A DNA stretch of 34,506 nucleotides from NCBI GenBank assembly GCA_949299115.1, contig CASFZH010000024.1, positions 1-34,506 on the forward strand, in the 5' to 3' direction. The DNA is from an uncultured Helicobacter sp. GTDB taxonomy: Bacteria > Campylobacterota > Campylobacteria > Campylobacterales > Helicobacteraceae. A program made the translations under genes and the position numbers. Shown in pieces: positions 8,049 through 16,541 of this stretch; position 1 is the first letter of the stretch; each line of letters opens with the position of its first letter. Below the pieces are notes generated by a model. That model was not told the origin of the DNA, searched no databases, and worked only from the letters and a program-made list of their open reading frames with translations.

Positions 8049-8621
8049 TTACATTTCTGTATTATACTCTAACTTTTTTATCACCCTAGCAGGATTGCCG
8101 CCTACTATGACATTAGCAGGCACATCTTTAGTTACCACACTGCCTGCGGCGATTATGGAGTTATCACCTATGCTCACACCCGGGCATATCGTTACATTTA
8201 TCCCTATCCACACTCTAGAGCCGATTTTCACGCCTTTACAAAAGGTGGCTTGACGGTTATAAGGATTAAAATCGTGATTAATGCTTGTGATATTACATTT
8301 TGGTCCTATAAAAACATCGTCGCCTATTTCTATTCCACCTCTATCCATAAAGGTGCAGTTTTGTTGCAAAAGGAAGTTTTTGCCCACTTTAATATTGCGT
8401 CCAAAATCCACATTAAAAGGCGGCATTATCCACGCATTGCCCTCTAGCTTAGAATCTATGATCTGCTCAAAGATTGCCTTTGCCTCCTCCTCTCTATGCC
8501 ATTTGCTATTTAGCTCAAAGCATAGAGCCTGTGTCTTGCTAATAATCTCATAAATCTTACTAAACTCTGGGTCATTCATATCTACTAATGCCCCGCTTTT
8601 ATCTTTTTCAAAAATGCTCAT
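8049..8621 (-). CDS. Left-handed beta-helix acetyltransferase, paralogue of the one at 4092-4670
   Basis: This 190-residue maltose/galactoside O-acetyltransferase type protein has the same plan as its partner: a helical N-terminus, then hexapeptide repeats. These include [27 protein letters not shown] with the catalytic-type His, [20 protein letters not shown] and [11 protein letters not shown]. By eye the two proteins agree over most of the helix domain but differ clearly in the N-terminal third, so they are not a recent copy. An AAGGAG is seven bases before the ATG. Its promoter region shares a perfect 29-base sequence with that of the partner gene but lacks the 13-C tract. Acceptor sugar unknown. 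Confidence 0.88.
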   Translation of the reverse strand: MSIFEKDKSGALVDMNDPEFSKIYEIISKTQALCFELNSKWHREEEAKAIFEQIIDSKLEGNAWIMPPFNVDFGRNIKVGKNFLLQQNCTFMDRGGIEIGDDVFIGPKCNITSINHDFNPYNRQATFCKGVKIGSRVWIGINVTICPGVSIGDNSIIAAGSVVTKDVPANVIVGGNPARVIKKLEYNTEM

Positions 8622-8701
8622 GTGTTGCTCCTTTTTGGGTTTTAAGAATCTAAATCTAGCTAATGGCTCTGCTGTGATTTAAGATTCTCTACATTTGGAA
8701 G

Positions 8702-8730
8702 TATAAAGAATGAGAGCTACTCTAAGTCAA
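8702..8730 (-). promoter_or_regulatory. Candidate promoter identical to that of the other acetyltransferase gene
   Basis: Read on the minus strand, these 29 bases are identical to 3974-4002. TTGACT lies at 8725-8730 and TTTATA at 8702-8707 with a 17-base spacer. Together the two copies form a long-range inverted repeat about 4.7 kb apart. Confidence 0.55.
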
Positions 8731-8838
8731 GGCAGAATCACTATAATATTACAAAATGCTATACTATTATAAAAATAGGAAAATGTTTTAGCAATTTATA
8801 TTTTGCTGGGCTCGGGATTTTGCAATAATAAGGACAAA

Positions 8839-9352
8839 ATGAAAGATAGAGCGATGAAATATAACATAATAGCATTTGTATCTATGTTATACGTTTTTGG
8901 GCTTGGTATGCCCCGCGAATTCCAAAGATTCTATCCCTAATACCCTAAGATTATAGAATCTAGCACACAAAAGGCTATAATGACAGAAGGCTGGAGCTTG
9001 CGAAGATATATAGAGTATCTACAAGACGGCAGATAATGGGAATCTTAAAAATGTCTACACAGCCCTTTGACAAAAGTTGGGGTTAGAGGAGATGTGGATA
9101 CAAAGTATAACAAAACAGGCGTACGTGCTATAAACTGCTAAAGCCTAGTGCGATAGAGGATTTCTATCAAGGCAGAGCATTCTGTATTGGAGATTTAAAG
9201 AATATATGTGCCGATTAACTTTGCCTTTAGCAAAGATTCTCTCTATTGAGCGTAACTACTGGGGCACCGAAGCATTTAGATTCACACTACAAGAAATAGA
9301 CAAAGGCAAAACCATCATCACAGAATCTGGAGTGCAGATTAGGGGTCATTAA
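8839..9352 (+). pseudogene. Decayed gene for an exported protein or lipoprotein
   Basis: An ATG at 8839 (a second at 8854) with AGGA upstream begins a signal-peptide-like sequence, MKYNIIAFVSMLYVFGLGM. Coding traces then continue in shifting frames with several stops. They include NSKDSIPNTLRL, TEGWSLRRYIEYLQDGR, LLKPSAIEDFYQGRAF, GDLKNICA and finally YWGTEAFRFTLQEIDKGKT...GVQIRGH before a TAA. The ordered pieces look like one former protein of about 170 residues. I do not know its function. At least three frameshifts or stops make it non-functional. Confidence 0.5.
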
Positions 9353-9701
9353 GCAATCTTAAACATAGTCTGCCTTAAGACATCATAGAAAAGCATCGGG
9401 CTTGATTTATAAAGAGAGGGGCTTTGACTTTGCTAAATTAGTTTGTAAAGTGAGCTGGCAGTGAATTTATAAGTATTTGCAAAGGCTACGCTAGGACTAC
9501 AAGAGGGCTTACACAAGAGAAAATATCAAAGCAAACTCATGTGTGAGAATCTCAAAGGCTTGTAGTGATTAAGTGAAATTAAGAGGTAGCTTAGTTGCCT
9601 AGCATTCAAATGTATGCCATTGCGAATCACACTCAAAGACAATGTGAAATAATGCTATAATTAATAGCAAAATAATAATAGTAAAGAGTGATTGGGACAA
9701 A
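9353..9701. other. Intergenic region, no gene seen
   Basis: No frame of useful length is present on either strand. The last part contains the weak leader of the HEPN gene, with no strong promoter or ribosome binding site visible. Confidence 0.4.
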
Positions 9702-10112
9702 ATGAATATTGTGAGACTACAACAAAGATTTGAATTTTTTCAAAGGGCGTTTTTAAATCTCGATGAAGTGAAGCAGTGTGAGCAAAGAGCTTTTTCAAAT
9801 CTTGAAAAAGAGGGTATTATACAAAGGTTTGAGATAGCTATCGAGCTTTCTTGGAAAGTCATAAAGGACTTTTTGCAAAATGAGGGCTTTGCTATAAAAA
9901 GCCCAAAAGAGAGTATGCGTCAGGCTTTTGCGTATGGACTTATACAAGACTGCGAGGCTTGGCTAGAGGCTTTAGATATGCGAAATATCACAAGCCATAC
10001 CTATACACAAGCAGAACTTGATAAAAACGTCGCTTATATTTTGGAATCTTTTTATCCATTGATACAAAAACTCTATCTTACGCTCCAAAACTCCACCTCA
10101 CACTTAAGGTAA
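9702..10112 (+). CDS. HEPN-family protein, HI0074-like (toxin/substrate-binding partner of MNT)
   Basis: This 136-residue all-helical protein matches the HI0074 family, long annotated as nucleotidyltransferase substrate-binding and now grouped with HEPN RNase toxins. Conserved features are RFEIAIELSWKVIKDFL (about 46-62), a central MRQAFAYGLIQD segment and RNITSHTY (about 109-116). The last carries the R-x4-H signature of HEPN nucleases. The gene begins three bases before its partner MNT gene on the same strand, the usual HEPN/MNT arrangement in which the antitoxin nucleotidyltransferase modifies or blocks the toxin. It may be an intact toxin-antitoxin locus inside an otherwise eroded island. 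Confidence 0.85.
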   Translation: MNIVRLQQRFEFFQRAFLNLDEVKQCEQRAFSNLEKEGIIQRFEIAIELSWKVIKDFLQNEGFAIKSPKESMRQAFAYGLIQDCEAWLEALDMRNITSHTYTQAELDKNVAYILESFYPLIQKLYLTLQNSTSHLR

Positions 10113-10115
10113 AAT

Positions 10116-10421
10116 ATGCAATATGGACTAGAGATAAGACATTTACAAACACTTAAGGAGATTCTAATGCCTCACACACAAATCACAAATGCCCTGCTTT
10201 TTGGCTCACGAGTTTTAGGTACATATAGCTTTACAAGCGATGTAGATATAGCCTTAAAGGGTGATATAAACATAAGACTTATAGCAAAACTTAAAGGTGA
10301 TTTTGCAGATTCTGCTTTACCATTTTTTGTGGATATTGTGAATTATGCTTTGGCACATGAGGAGTTAAAAAAGCATATTGATACAAAAGGTGTGGAATTG
10401 TATGCGAGAGATATGGGCTGA
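10116..10421 (+). CDS. Minimal nucleotidyltransferase (MNT), HI0073-like antitoxin partner
   Basis: This 101-residue protein has the minimal polymerase-beta-type nucleotidyltransferase core. NALLFGSRVLGTYSFTSDVD (about 24-43) contains the GSR and the SDVD acidic pair, and FFVDIVNYALA (about 69-79) supplies the third acidic residue. In well-studied HEPN/MNT pairs the MNT protein adds AMP to a Tyr of the HEPN toxin. The HEPN protein upstream ends its catalytic motif in a Tyr (HTY), compatible with that. The two genes are three bases apart and surely co-transcribed. Confidence 0.88.
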   Translation: MQYGLEIRHLQTLKEILMPHTQITNALLFGSRVLGTYSFTSDVDIALKGDINIRLIAKLKGDFADSALPFFVDIVNYALAHEELKKHIDTKGVELYARDMG

Positions 10422-10880
10422 ATTTATGAATTTTACAGAATTTTGAAGGCACAGATTAAGTGCATAAAATAAGTGGGGGGATATGCTTCGCTATAGCTAT
10501 GCCACATTCATATAATGTATGACAAATCATAACAAATGTAATATGGTGATGAACAAATAATAGCAAAACGCATTATGTCTCTTTACGGTTAAAATACAAA
10601 GGGCATTATAATAAGCTTTGGATTACAATGAAGTAAGTATAAGAATCTAAGTTCTATTATAAATCTCTGCTTGGTAGGTAGCAGGGATTAAAGATTTTTA
10701 GAATCATGGTAGCACAAAGACTTTTAAAAAGTAGATTCTAATTTATAGTCAAGCACCTTATTTAAACTTTCACATAAAAATATAAATTATCAAACAAAAA
10801 AGATAGAATCTATGGAAGCATTGATAACAAATCAAAACCCTAACTAATACAATACAAGAAATAAAGATTGTTAATGAAGG
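10422..10880. other. Intergenic region, no gene seen
   Basis: Both strands are full of stops. No repeat, tRNA or clear regulatory element was found. It probably belongs to the eroded island. Confidence 0.4.
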
Positions 10881-10958
10881 CAAGTGGGTTAGATGTGTAA
10901 AAATCGCAATGTACAAAACTACATAAAGTTTTCAATACGAGAGATTCTCGTAATATAG

Positions 10959-11171
10959 ACACACAGCACAGAAACCTTACAAAACTTAGAATCCAACACT
11001 ATCTCTATAACCAATGTATTGAGCTTTTTAGAATCTCTGCCAGATTGTAGTATTGATTTAGATATAATCGACCCACCTTATAATCTCAAAGTTGCCTCTT
11101 GGGATAGCTTAAAGATAAAAAGAGCTTTTAGTTTAGCTTTGCAATGGTTTATACAAAAAATAACAATATAA
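10959..11171 (+). pseudogene. Remnant of a beta-class N6-adenine/N4-cytosine DNA methyltransferase
   Basis: An open stretch with no start codon encodes a fragment including VLSFLESLPDCSIDLDIIDP and directly PPYNLKVASWDSLK. The DPPYN motif near the N-terminal part is typical of DNA methyltransferases in which catalysis precedes SAM binding. It ends at TAA at 11169-11171. Traces of an adjoining frame upstream (about 10890-10955, NYIKFSIREILVI) may be the rest of its 5' part. The downstream two thirds are missing. It is clearly non-functional. Confidence 0.6.
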
Positions 11172-11309
11172 CCATAGTTACAATTGCATTCTATTGTAAA
11201 GTTAGACAAATCTAGCTGCCCTGGAATCTAACGCCTACAGCATACAAAAAGGCATTAAATAGAGGCGAACTTAATGTGATGTATATTTCTTAATTATAAG
11301 CATGAGTTA

Positions 11310-11915
11310 TCATTTGCCATTCCAACGTCTATAGAGATTATGTGGAATTTGGAGTATGTCAAAGTACCGACCGATAAAAAAATCATGCAATGATTCTAAA
11401 TTATGGATACCACTATAATATCCAGCAATCGGTGGTGCAATAAAAACTCCCTGTATTGCTAGCTTTTGCATATTTTCAAGCAATACAGCACTTAATGGCA
11501 TTTCACGAATGCTAAGTATCAATGTTCGTTTTTCTTTCAAACATATTGCACCAATACGAGTCAAAAGATTGTCCTGCAATCCATTGGCGATACATGAGAG
11601 AGTGTGGCTACTTGTGGGTAAAATAATACACGATTCAAATACAAAGCTACCACTTGCAAGTTTGCTTGTAATGCTATTTTCAATAATGAGATTTTGATTA
11701 CGTAATTTTCGAATTTCAGCAATGAGATTCAGTCCTTTTTCTGCTTTACAAACAATTTTTGCATTGTTGCTTGGCACAACATATAATATATAATCTTTTG
11801 GGAATCTTTTGATAAAGTGAAAACTTAGCTCTAGTGAGCTACCACCACTAATTCCCAATACAAAACTGCGTTCATTACAACAATGATTAGCTGATTTTTT
11901 ATATTGCTGCCACAT
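11310..11915 (-). CDS. ubiX: Flavin prenyltransferase UbiX
   Basis: This 201-residue protein matches UbiX/Pad1, which joins dimethylallyl phosphate to FMN to make the prenylated flavin cofactor of UbiD decarboxylases. Visible features are the N-terminal flavin-binding GISGGSSLELS (about 21-31), then ILPTSSHTLSCIANGLQDNL (about 97-116), corresponding to the family's S-x-T-L-x-x-I-A-x-G. KEKRTLILSIREMPLSAVLLENM is the most conserved segment, and the protein ends in FIGRYFDILQI. In this group UbiX usually serves quinone synthesis. The gene is transcribed alone on the minus strand. Its start region is less conserved, so a few N-terminal residues are uncertain. Confidence 0.88.
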   Translation of the reverse strand: MWQQYKKSANHCCNERSFVLGISGGSSLELSFHFIKRFPKDYILYVVPSNNAKIVCKAEKGLNLIAEIRKLRNQNLIIENSITSKLASGSFVFESCIILPTSSHTLSCIANGLQDNLLTRIGAICLKEKRTLILSIREMPLSAVLLENMQKLAIQGVFIAPPIAGYYSGIHNLESLHDFFIGRYFDILQIPHNLYRRWNGK

Positions 11916-12024
11916 ATATAGCCTTCTATCTCATTTATAATTCAAATTATAATATAGAATAGATTCTAAACCACATAGAGTAAAATTTACGTAATATTCA
12001 AATGCGGGACACTATTGTAGTTAT

Positions 12025-13011
12025 TTATAATATAAATCTTACACATAATCCCTCTTTTTTATTGCGTTTACTAAAGAATTCAAGTTTTGCGTTATGAATT
12101 TTTGCGATTTCTTTTACAATAAATAGTCCCAATCCTAAAGCATGATTAGTATGTTTAGCGTCTTTGCCTTGATAAAATTTTTTGGCAAGTTCTTTTATTT
12201 CTGATTTCTCTACACCATTGCCATCATCAATAACCTCAAAATATTTATCTTTTATCCGCACAATGATTTCAGAATCAGCATATTTAAGGGCATTATAAAT
12301 CAAGTTGTTCAAAACTTGTTCAATGAGGATTCTATCTGCAAAAATTTCTCTATCATTTCCCTCTAAAATAATTTTCTTTTGTGTATATACATTTTTTAGT
12401 AAATATCCTTTAAACCCATCGATAACTTCCTCGCATAATGATTGCAATGAAAATTTCTCCATTTTTATTGTAATCACACTATGTTCTAAACTCTGACTAA
12501 GCGTAAGCTTATTCAAAAGGGCATTAATTTTCTTTCCATATACCATAATTCTATTGAGTAATTTACTTCGCAATGTTACATCAAGATTTGGCTGCATTAC
12601 AAGAGTTTCAGCACTTGCTTGAATAATACTAAGTGGATTTTTGATTTCATGTGAAATTGTTGAAAGTAATTGTGTGTTTTGTATATTTTTTTCATGCAAT
12701 TTTCTTATGCGTTTACGCATTTTATTTTGTCTTTTTTGCATAATTTCGCTTAAAGTCTCTAATTCATGTATGTAAGGATTGTTGTCTTTTTTCAATATTT
12801 TAAAACTAATGGCTTCAAAATCCGAATGTGCAAGTGCCTTTAATGTTTCCTTTGTGGAATCTATGGTATTATTTTTTGAGGCTACTTTTTTGCTTAATAA
12901 AGCATTAAGGGTTATGATAAAACCTAAGGTATTTGCGATAATGGCAAATTCATCATACTCCAATAATATAAAAAAAATGCCAATAACAAAACAAATACAA
13001 GCTACTAACAT
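12025..13011 (-). CDS. Sensor histidine kinase with two N-terminal membrane helices
   Basis: This 328-residue histidine kinase has two adjacent hydrophobic segments at its N-terminus (about 2-17 and 22-40) separated by only a few residues, so there is almost no periplasmic sensor domain. The phosphorylation site is H121 in STISHEIKNPLSII. The ATPase domain shows the N box NNLIYNALKYA (about 235-245), the G1 box DDGNG (262-266) and the G2 box GLGLF (293-297). All key residues are present. The start overlaps the end of the response regulator gene by 7 bases, so the two are one operon and cognate partners. The signal is likely sensed in or at the membrane; I cannot name it. Confidence 0.92.
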   Translation of the reverse strand: MLVACICFVIGIFFILLEYDEFAIIANTLGFIITLNALLSKKVASKNNTIDSTKETLKALAHSDFEAISFKILKKDNNPYIHELETLSEIMQKRQNKMRKRIRKLHEKNIQNTQLLSTISHEIKNPLSIIQASAETLVMQPNLDVTLRSKLLNRIMVYGKKINALLNKLTLSQSLEHSVITIKMEKFSLQSLCEEVIDGFKGYLLKNVYTQKKIILEGNDREIFADRILIEQVLNNLIYNALKYADSEIIVRIKDKYFEVIDDGNGVEKSEIKELAKKFYQGKDAKHTNHALGLGLFIVKEIAKIHNAKLEFFSKRNKKEGLCVRFIL

Positions 13012-13688
13012 AACTTATAACCTTCATTCCTCACAGTTTTGATTGTAATGTCTTTAATCTCTTTTTCAATTTTCTTTCGTAGTCTTTTAATAGCTACATT
13101 GACGCTATTTTCTTGATGTTTTTCCGTTTCACGCCAAGCATTTTTTAGCAAAAACTCCCTACTTAAAGCTTTTCCTGCATTTTGCATAAAGCACTGCATA
13201 ATTCGTGTTTCCAACGAGCTAAGCTGTATGTTAATATTTTCTAAAGATAATTCTTTGGTACTCACTTCAAGAGTAATATTTTTATACTTAATAATGTTTC
13301 TTATCATATCTTTTTTATAACGTCTTAAAACTGCTTGAATACGTGCAACAAGCTCTTCAAAATTAAAAGGTTTTGTAATATAATCATCGGCATAATGTAA
13401 TCCAAATACTCTATCTGTTGGTAAAGAAAGAGCACTTATTATAATAATTGGAATATCATAACCAGAATCTTTAATTTCTTTAATAAATTCTATTCCATCT
13501 TCTGCAATAAGATTTCTATCTATTAAAATAAGAGAAATGTGTTCTTTTTGTAAAAAACGTTTTGCCATGGTTGTGTTAAGACAACCAACAATCTCATAAC
13601 CACTTGTATTTAGTGCTATATTGAGATTCATTTCTATAAGGTCAAGTAAATCTTCTTCGTCATCAATACATAAAATAACTTCATTCAT
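13005..13688 (-). CDS. OmpR/PhoB-family response regulator
   Basis: This 227-residue protein starts at the ATG at 13688, preceded by AAGAGGA; an earlier start at 13709 would add seven residues without a better ribosome binding site. The receiver domain has the acidic pocket CIDDEED (D9, D10), the phospho-acceptor D57 (ILIDRNL), S85 and K106 (YITKPFN). The C-terminal winged helix shows LSSLETRIMQCFMQNAG, REFLLKNAW, SVNVAIKRLRKKIE and TVRNEGYKL. It is transcribed with the histidine kinase that follows. Its regulon is unknown; the Sel1-repeat genes upstream on the same strand are separated by a terminator. Confidence 0.93.
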   Translation of the reverse strand: MNEVILCIDDEEDLLDLIEMNLNIALNTSGYEIVGCLNTTMAKRFLQKEHISLILIDRNLIAEDGIEFIKEIKDSGYDIPIIIISALSLPTDRVFGLHYADDYITKPFNFEELVARIQAVLRRYKKDMIRNIIKYKNITLEVSTKELSLENINIQLSSLETRIMQCFMQNAGKALSREFLLKNAWRETEKHQENSVNVAIKRLRKKIEKEIKDITIKTVRNEGYKLC

Positions 13689-13879
13689 TCTTATCCTCTT
13701 AATATGCACTTTTATGCAATTATATCAAAATGCACTAGATTGTAGAGAGACTTTTAGAAAAATAGACTTTATATGACAGATAAATGATAGATTGTTTGCA
13801 CTTAATCTTTTAATTAGAAAATAGTAAGAATCTCATATCCCACGATTTACTATTGACAATCTTTGATTCTAAAATGAAT

Positions 13880-13906
13880 AAAAACATGTGATTTAGTTAT
13901 CACATG
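13880..13906 (-). terminator. Rho-independent terminator of the Sel1-repeat operon
   Basis: On the minus strand an 8-base perfect stem (CATGTGAT/ATCACATG, arms 13899-13906 and 13885-13892) with a six-base loop is followed by TTTTT (13884-13880). The stem includes the last codons and stop of the 879-residue Sel1-repeat gene, so termination overlaps the end of the coding sequence. It isolates that operon from the two-component genes downstream. Confidence 0.7.
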
Positions 13907-16532
13907 CTATTTGATTGCTATCATATTTCATTTGGCATACTTTAGAGTAGTATTTTTGAGATTGTTTTGTATCCCCATTATATTGAAATATTTGTCCCAG
14001 TCGCACACATGCCTCAACTACAATTTCCTCTTTTTTTTCAACATTAAGCGGACATGCGAGCATATAGAGTTCTTTTGCTCTATTGATATTGCTAGATATG
14101 CCAGAACCATTTTCTAACATTCTTGCTTGACCAAAATATCCTAATGGAGTCTGCGAAAGCTTATAGATTTCTAAAGCCTTAGAGTAATCTTTTTTTACAC
14201 CTAAACCATATTCATATAAATATCCAAGATAATAATAATCACTTGAAAATTCATTTGTATATATAATCTTGTAGGTGTCAATGACTTTTTGATAGCTTTG
14301 TGTATAAAAATATGCTTCAACCAACATATTAAGCAATACACTATTAGTGTATGGTAGCGATTCTAATACTTCAATAACTTTTTTATATTCTTTATTTGAT
14401 AGTGCCTGTTGCATTCTTGTTATACAAAATACTTGTGTTTCTTGTGTATTGTCTCCATATCTACATAAAAGTTCTTGCAAAACCTCATTATGCGTGTTAA
14501 TGAAATCCCTATACGCATAGATTTTATGACATGCATCAAGAACATGATGCTTGCAAGATTCTATGTAAAGACTGGCTATACTATTTTTTAATTGATTAGC
14601 TTTTACATCATTTGTACTGTCAATATATTGTCGCAAAAAAGTAGAATCAAAGGGCAATGTGATACCGAATTTTTCAATATCCTGTTTATATGTAGAATCG
14701 CTATGGAATAGCTCAAGTAGTATAGCAATTTGATAGCAGGCATTATAATTGCCACTTTTACATTCTTGGGTAAGATTCGGATAATCTATAATATGCGAAT
14801 CACAGTAACCAATCTGCATTTCACATGCTTTATGTTGATAGAATAGAGATTTTGCGTAATTGAGAAATATGTTATCCTGCTTAGATTGTGTCTGCTGATC
14901 ATATAATTGTGGCTGTGCATAAATCTTTGCAAGTTCGAAATATGCTTTCTCTTTATCTTGAATATTTTGTGAAAGAAGTTTTTCATAGATTTGTATAGCT
15001 TTGGATATATTCTGCTTTACTCTATCTCCAGCATAATAAGCTTGAGCAGTTTTGAGACAACTCATTATTGGACTATTTTCTTTATTGCATGCTTTTTGAT
15101 ACCATGAAAATGCTTGTTGAGAATCATGCCTATATGTTTCATACAAATACGCTAGATGTTCGCACGGGCTGCCATCATATTGAGATGTTTGACAAGCATA
15201 ATGATAAAATTTTATGGCTTTTTCTAAATCACGTTTTACATATTCACCTTTTTCATATCCCATTGCGGCATAATAACAATACGTACCATCGCTTTGATTT
15301 TTTATACTCCACATACAAGCCCTTTGTGCAAAGTCCAAAGCTTTTTTTATATTTTTATTAACTCTTTTACCATAATAATACATATCCGCTAATTGAATAC
15401 AAGCTTCTATGATACCACCTTTACAAGTTTTTTGTAAAAGAGCAATGAGACGTTTCGTATGTTCAAATTTTGGTAAAATACGTAAAGTATAGCAACTTTC
15501 CAAATTACCACTTTCACATGCAAGAGATAAAAATTCTACCTTTTGGCTACCCTCTACATTTGCACAAGCATTCATATCATTATGGAGCAAACACTCCTTG
15601 GCATTTTTATGAGTTAATAATGTCTCTTCACACATTCTTTTTTCTATATGGCATATTTTTTGTAATACTCGCGCAGACTTAACAAAATCGGTTTTATCTT
15701 CTTCATCATCATATAATTTATGCGAACCAGTGTAGTAATGTTGTGTATAATATAGGGCAACTTTAAAACAAGCTATAGAATCATTTTCATTGCACTTTCG
15801 TTCTAATGCGTCGATATTCTCAATGATTTCTTGCCGATATTCAGGATATCTATCAATAATTGGACATATCTCATTTCTACCAAGCATACATTCTCTAGTA
15901 GTAATATCAAGCGCTAATTCTTTTAATCTCTTGGCTTTTGGTCTGTTTTGCCCTGATGGGATACCATATTCGTAAAAATAACTAAGAATAAGACATGCAC
16001 GAATATCATTTGCATAACAAGCAGATTCTAAAAGTGGTATAGACTTTTCGTAATATCCTAACACTTTTTGATTATTTGCAGCGACAGTAGAATCTCGTAG
16101 TTGAGAGATATTTGTTTGCGATGTGTGTGATTGATTTTTAGTATTTTCTTGCTTTGATTGTTGCTTATCAGAATTACTATGCGATGATTCTTGTATATAT
16201 GCTAAATTAAATGAATCTAAATCAGGTAATTTTTTATTTTCTATATTCTTTTGTATAACTTTTGTAATATGTGTCATATCATTTTTGTCTTCATGTATAT
16301 GAGCAAGGATAAGACATGTTTGGTAATCTTTTTTACATGCGTTGTCAAGAATATGAAGTAATTTTTGTCTATATATTAGACTGCTTTTTTTGTCGTTTTC
16401 CTCTCTTGCTTGCCATAATAATGCAAGACATGATTGTGTATACCCACTATCACATTGTTGTATCATGTTTGAGCTGTATCCATAAAGGCTAGGTAACATA
16501 CATAATAATAGCAATACAATTATTTTTTTCAC
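13893..16532 (-). CDS. Large exported cysteine-rich Sel1-repeat protein
   Basis: This 879-residue protein has a clear signal peptide (MKKIIVLLLLCMLPSLYGYS) and then many Sel1-like repeats. Repeats carry paired cysteines about seven to nine residues apart, for example ACYANDIRACLILSYFYEYG and TCKGGIIEACIQLADMYYYG. This is the pattern of the Helicobacter cysteine-rich proteins (Hcp family), where each pair makes a disulfide across the helical repeat. A Ser/Gln/Asn-rich linker lies at about 119-150. Known Hcp proteins are secreted, usually 130-400 residues, so this is unusually long. The start is GTG at 16532, backed by AGGAG. It follows a smaller Sel1 protein by nine bases, so the two form an operon. 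The C-terminal repeats keep fewer cysteines. Likely periplasmic or secreted; binding partner unknown. Confidence 0.85.
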   Translation of the reverse strand: MKKIIVLLLLCMLPSLYGYSSNMIQQCDSGYTQSCLALLWQAREENDKKSSLIYRQKLLHILDNACKKDYQTCLILAHIHEDKNDMTHITKVIQKNIENKKLPDLDSFNLAYIQESSHSNSDKQQSKQENTKNQSHTSQTNISQLRDSTVAANNQKVLGYYEKSIPLLESACYANDIRACLILSYFYEYGIPSGQNRPKAKRLKELALDITTRECMLGRNEICPIIDRYPEYRQEIIENIDALERKCNENDSIACFKVALYYTQHYYTGSHKLYDDEEDKTDFVKSARVLQKICHIEKRMCEETLLTHKNAKECLLHNDMNACANVEGSQKVEFLSLACESGNLESCYTLRILPKFEHTKRLIALLQKTCKGGIIEACIQLADMYYYGKRVNKNIKKALDFAQRACMWSIKNQSDGTYCYYAAMGYEKGEYVKRDLEKAIKFYHYACQTSQYDGSPCEHLAYLYETYRHDSQQAFSWYQKACNKENSPIMSCLKTAQAYYAGDRVKQNISKAIQIYEKLLSQNIQDKEKAYFELAKIYAQPQLYDQQTQSKQDNIFLNYAKSLFYQHKACEMQIGYCDSHIIDYPNLTQECKSGNYNACYQIAILLELFHSDSTYKQDIEKFGITLPFDSTFLRQYIDSTNDVKANQLKNSIASLYIESCKHHVLDACHKIYAYRDFINTHNEVLQELLCRYGDNTQETQVFCITRMQQALSNKEYKKVIEVLESLPYTNSVLLNMLVEAYFYTQSYQKVIDTYKIIYTNEFSSDYYYLGYLYEYGLGVKKDYSKALEIYKLSQTPLGYFGQARMLENGSGISSNINRAKELYMLACPLNVEKKEEIVVEACVRLGQIFQYNGDTKQSQKYYSKVCQMKYDSNQIACDN

Positions 16533-16541
16533 ATATATCTC

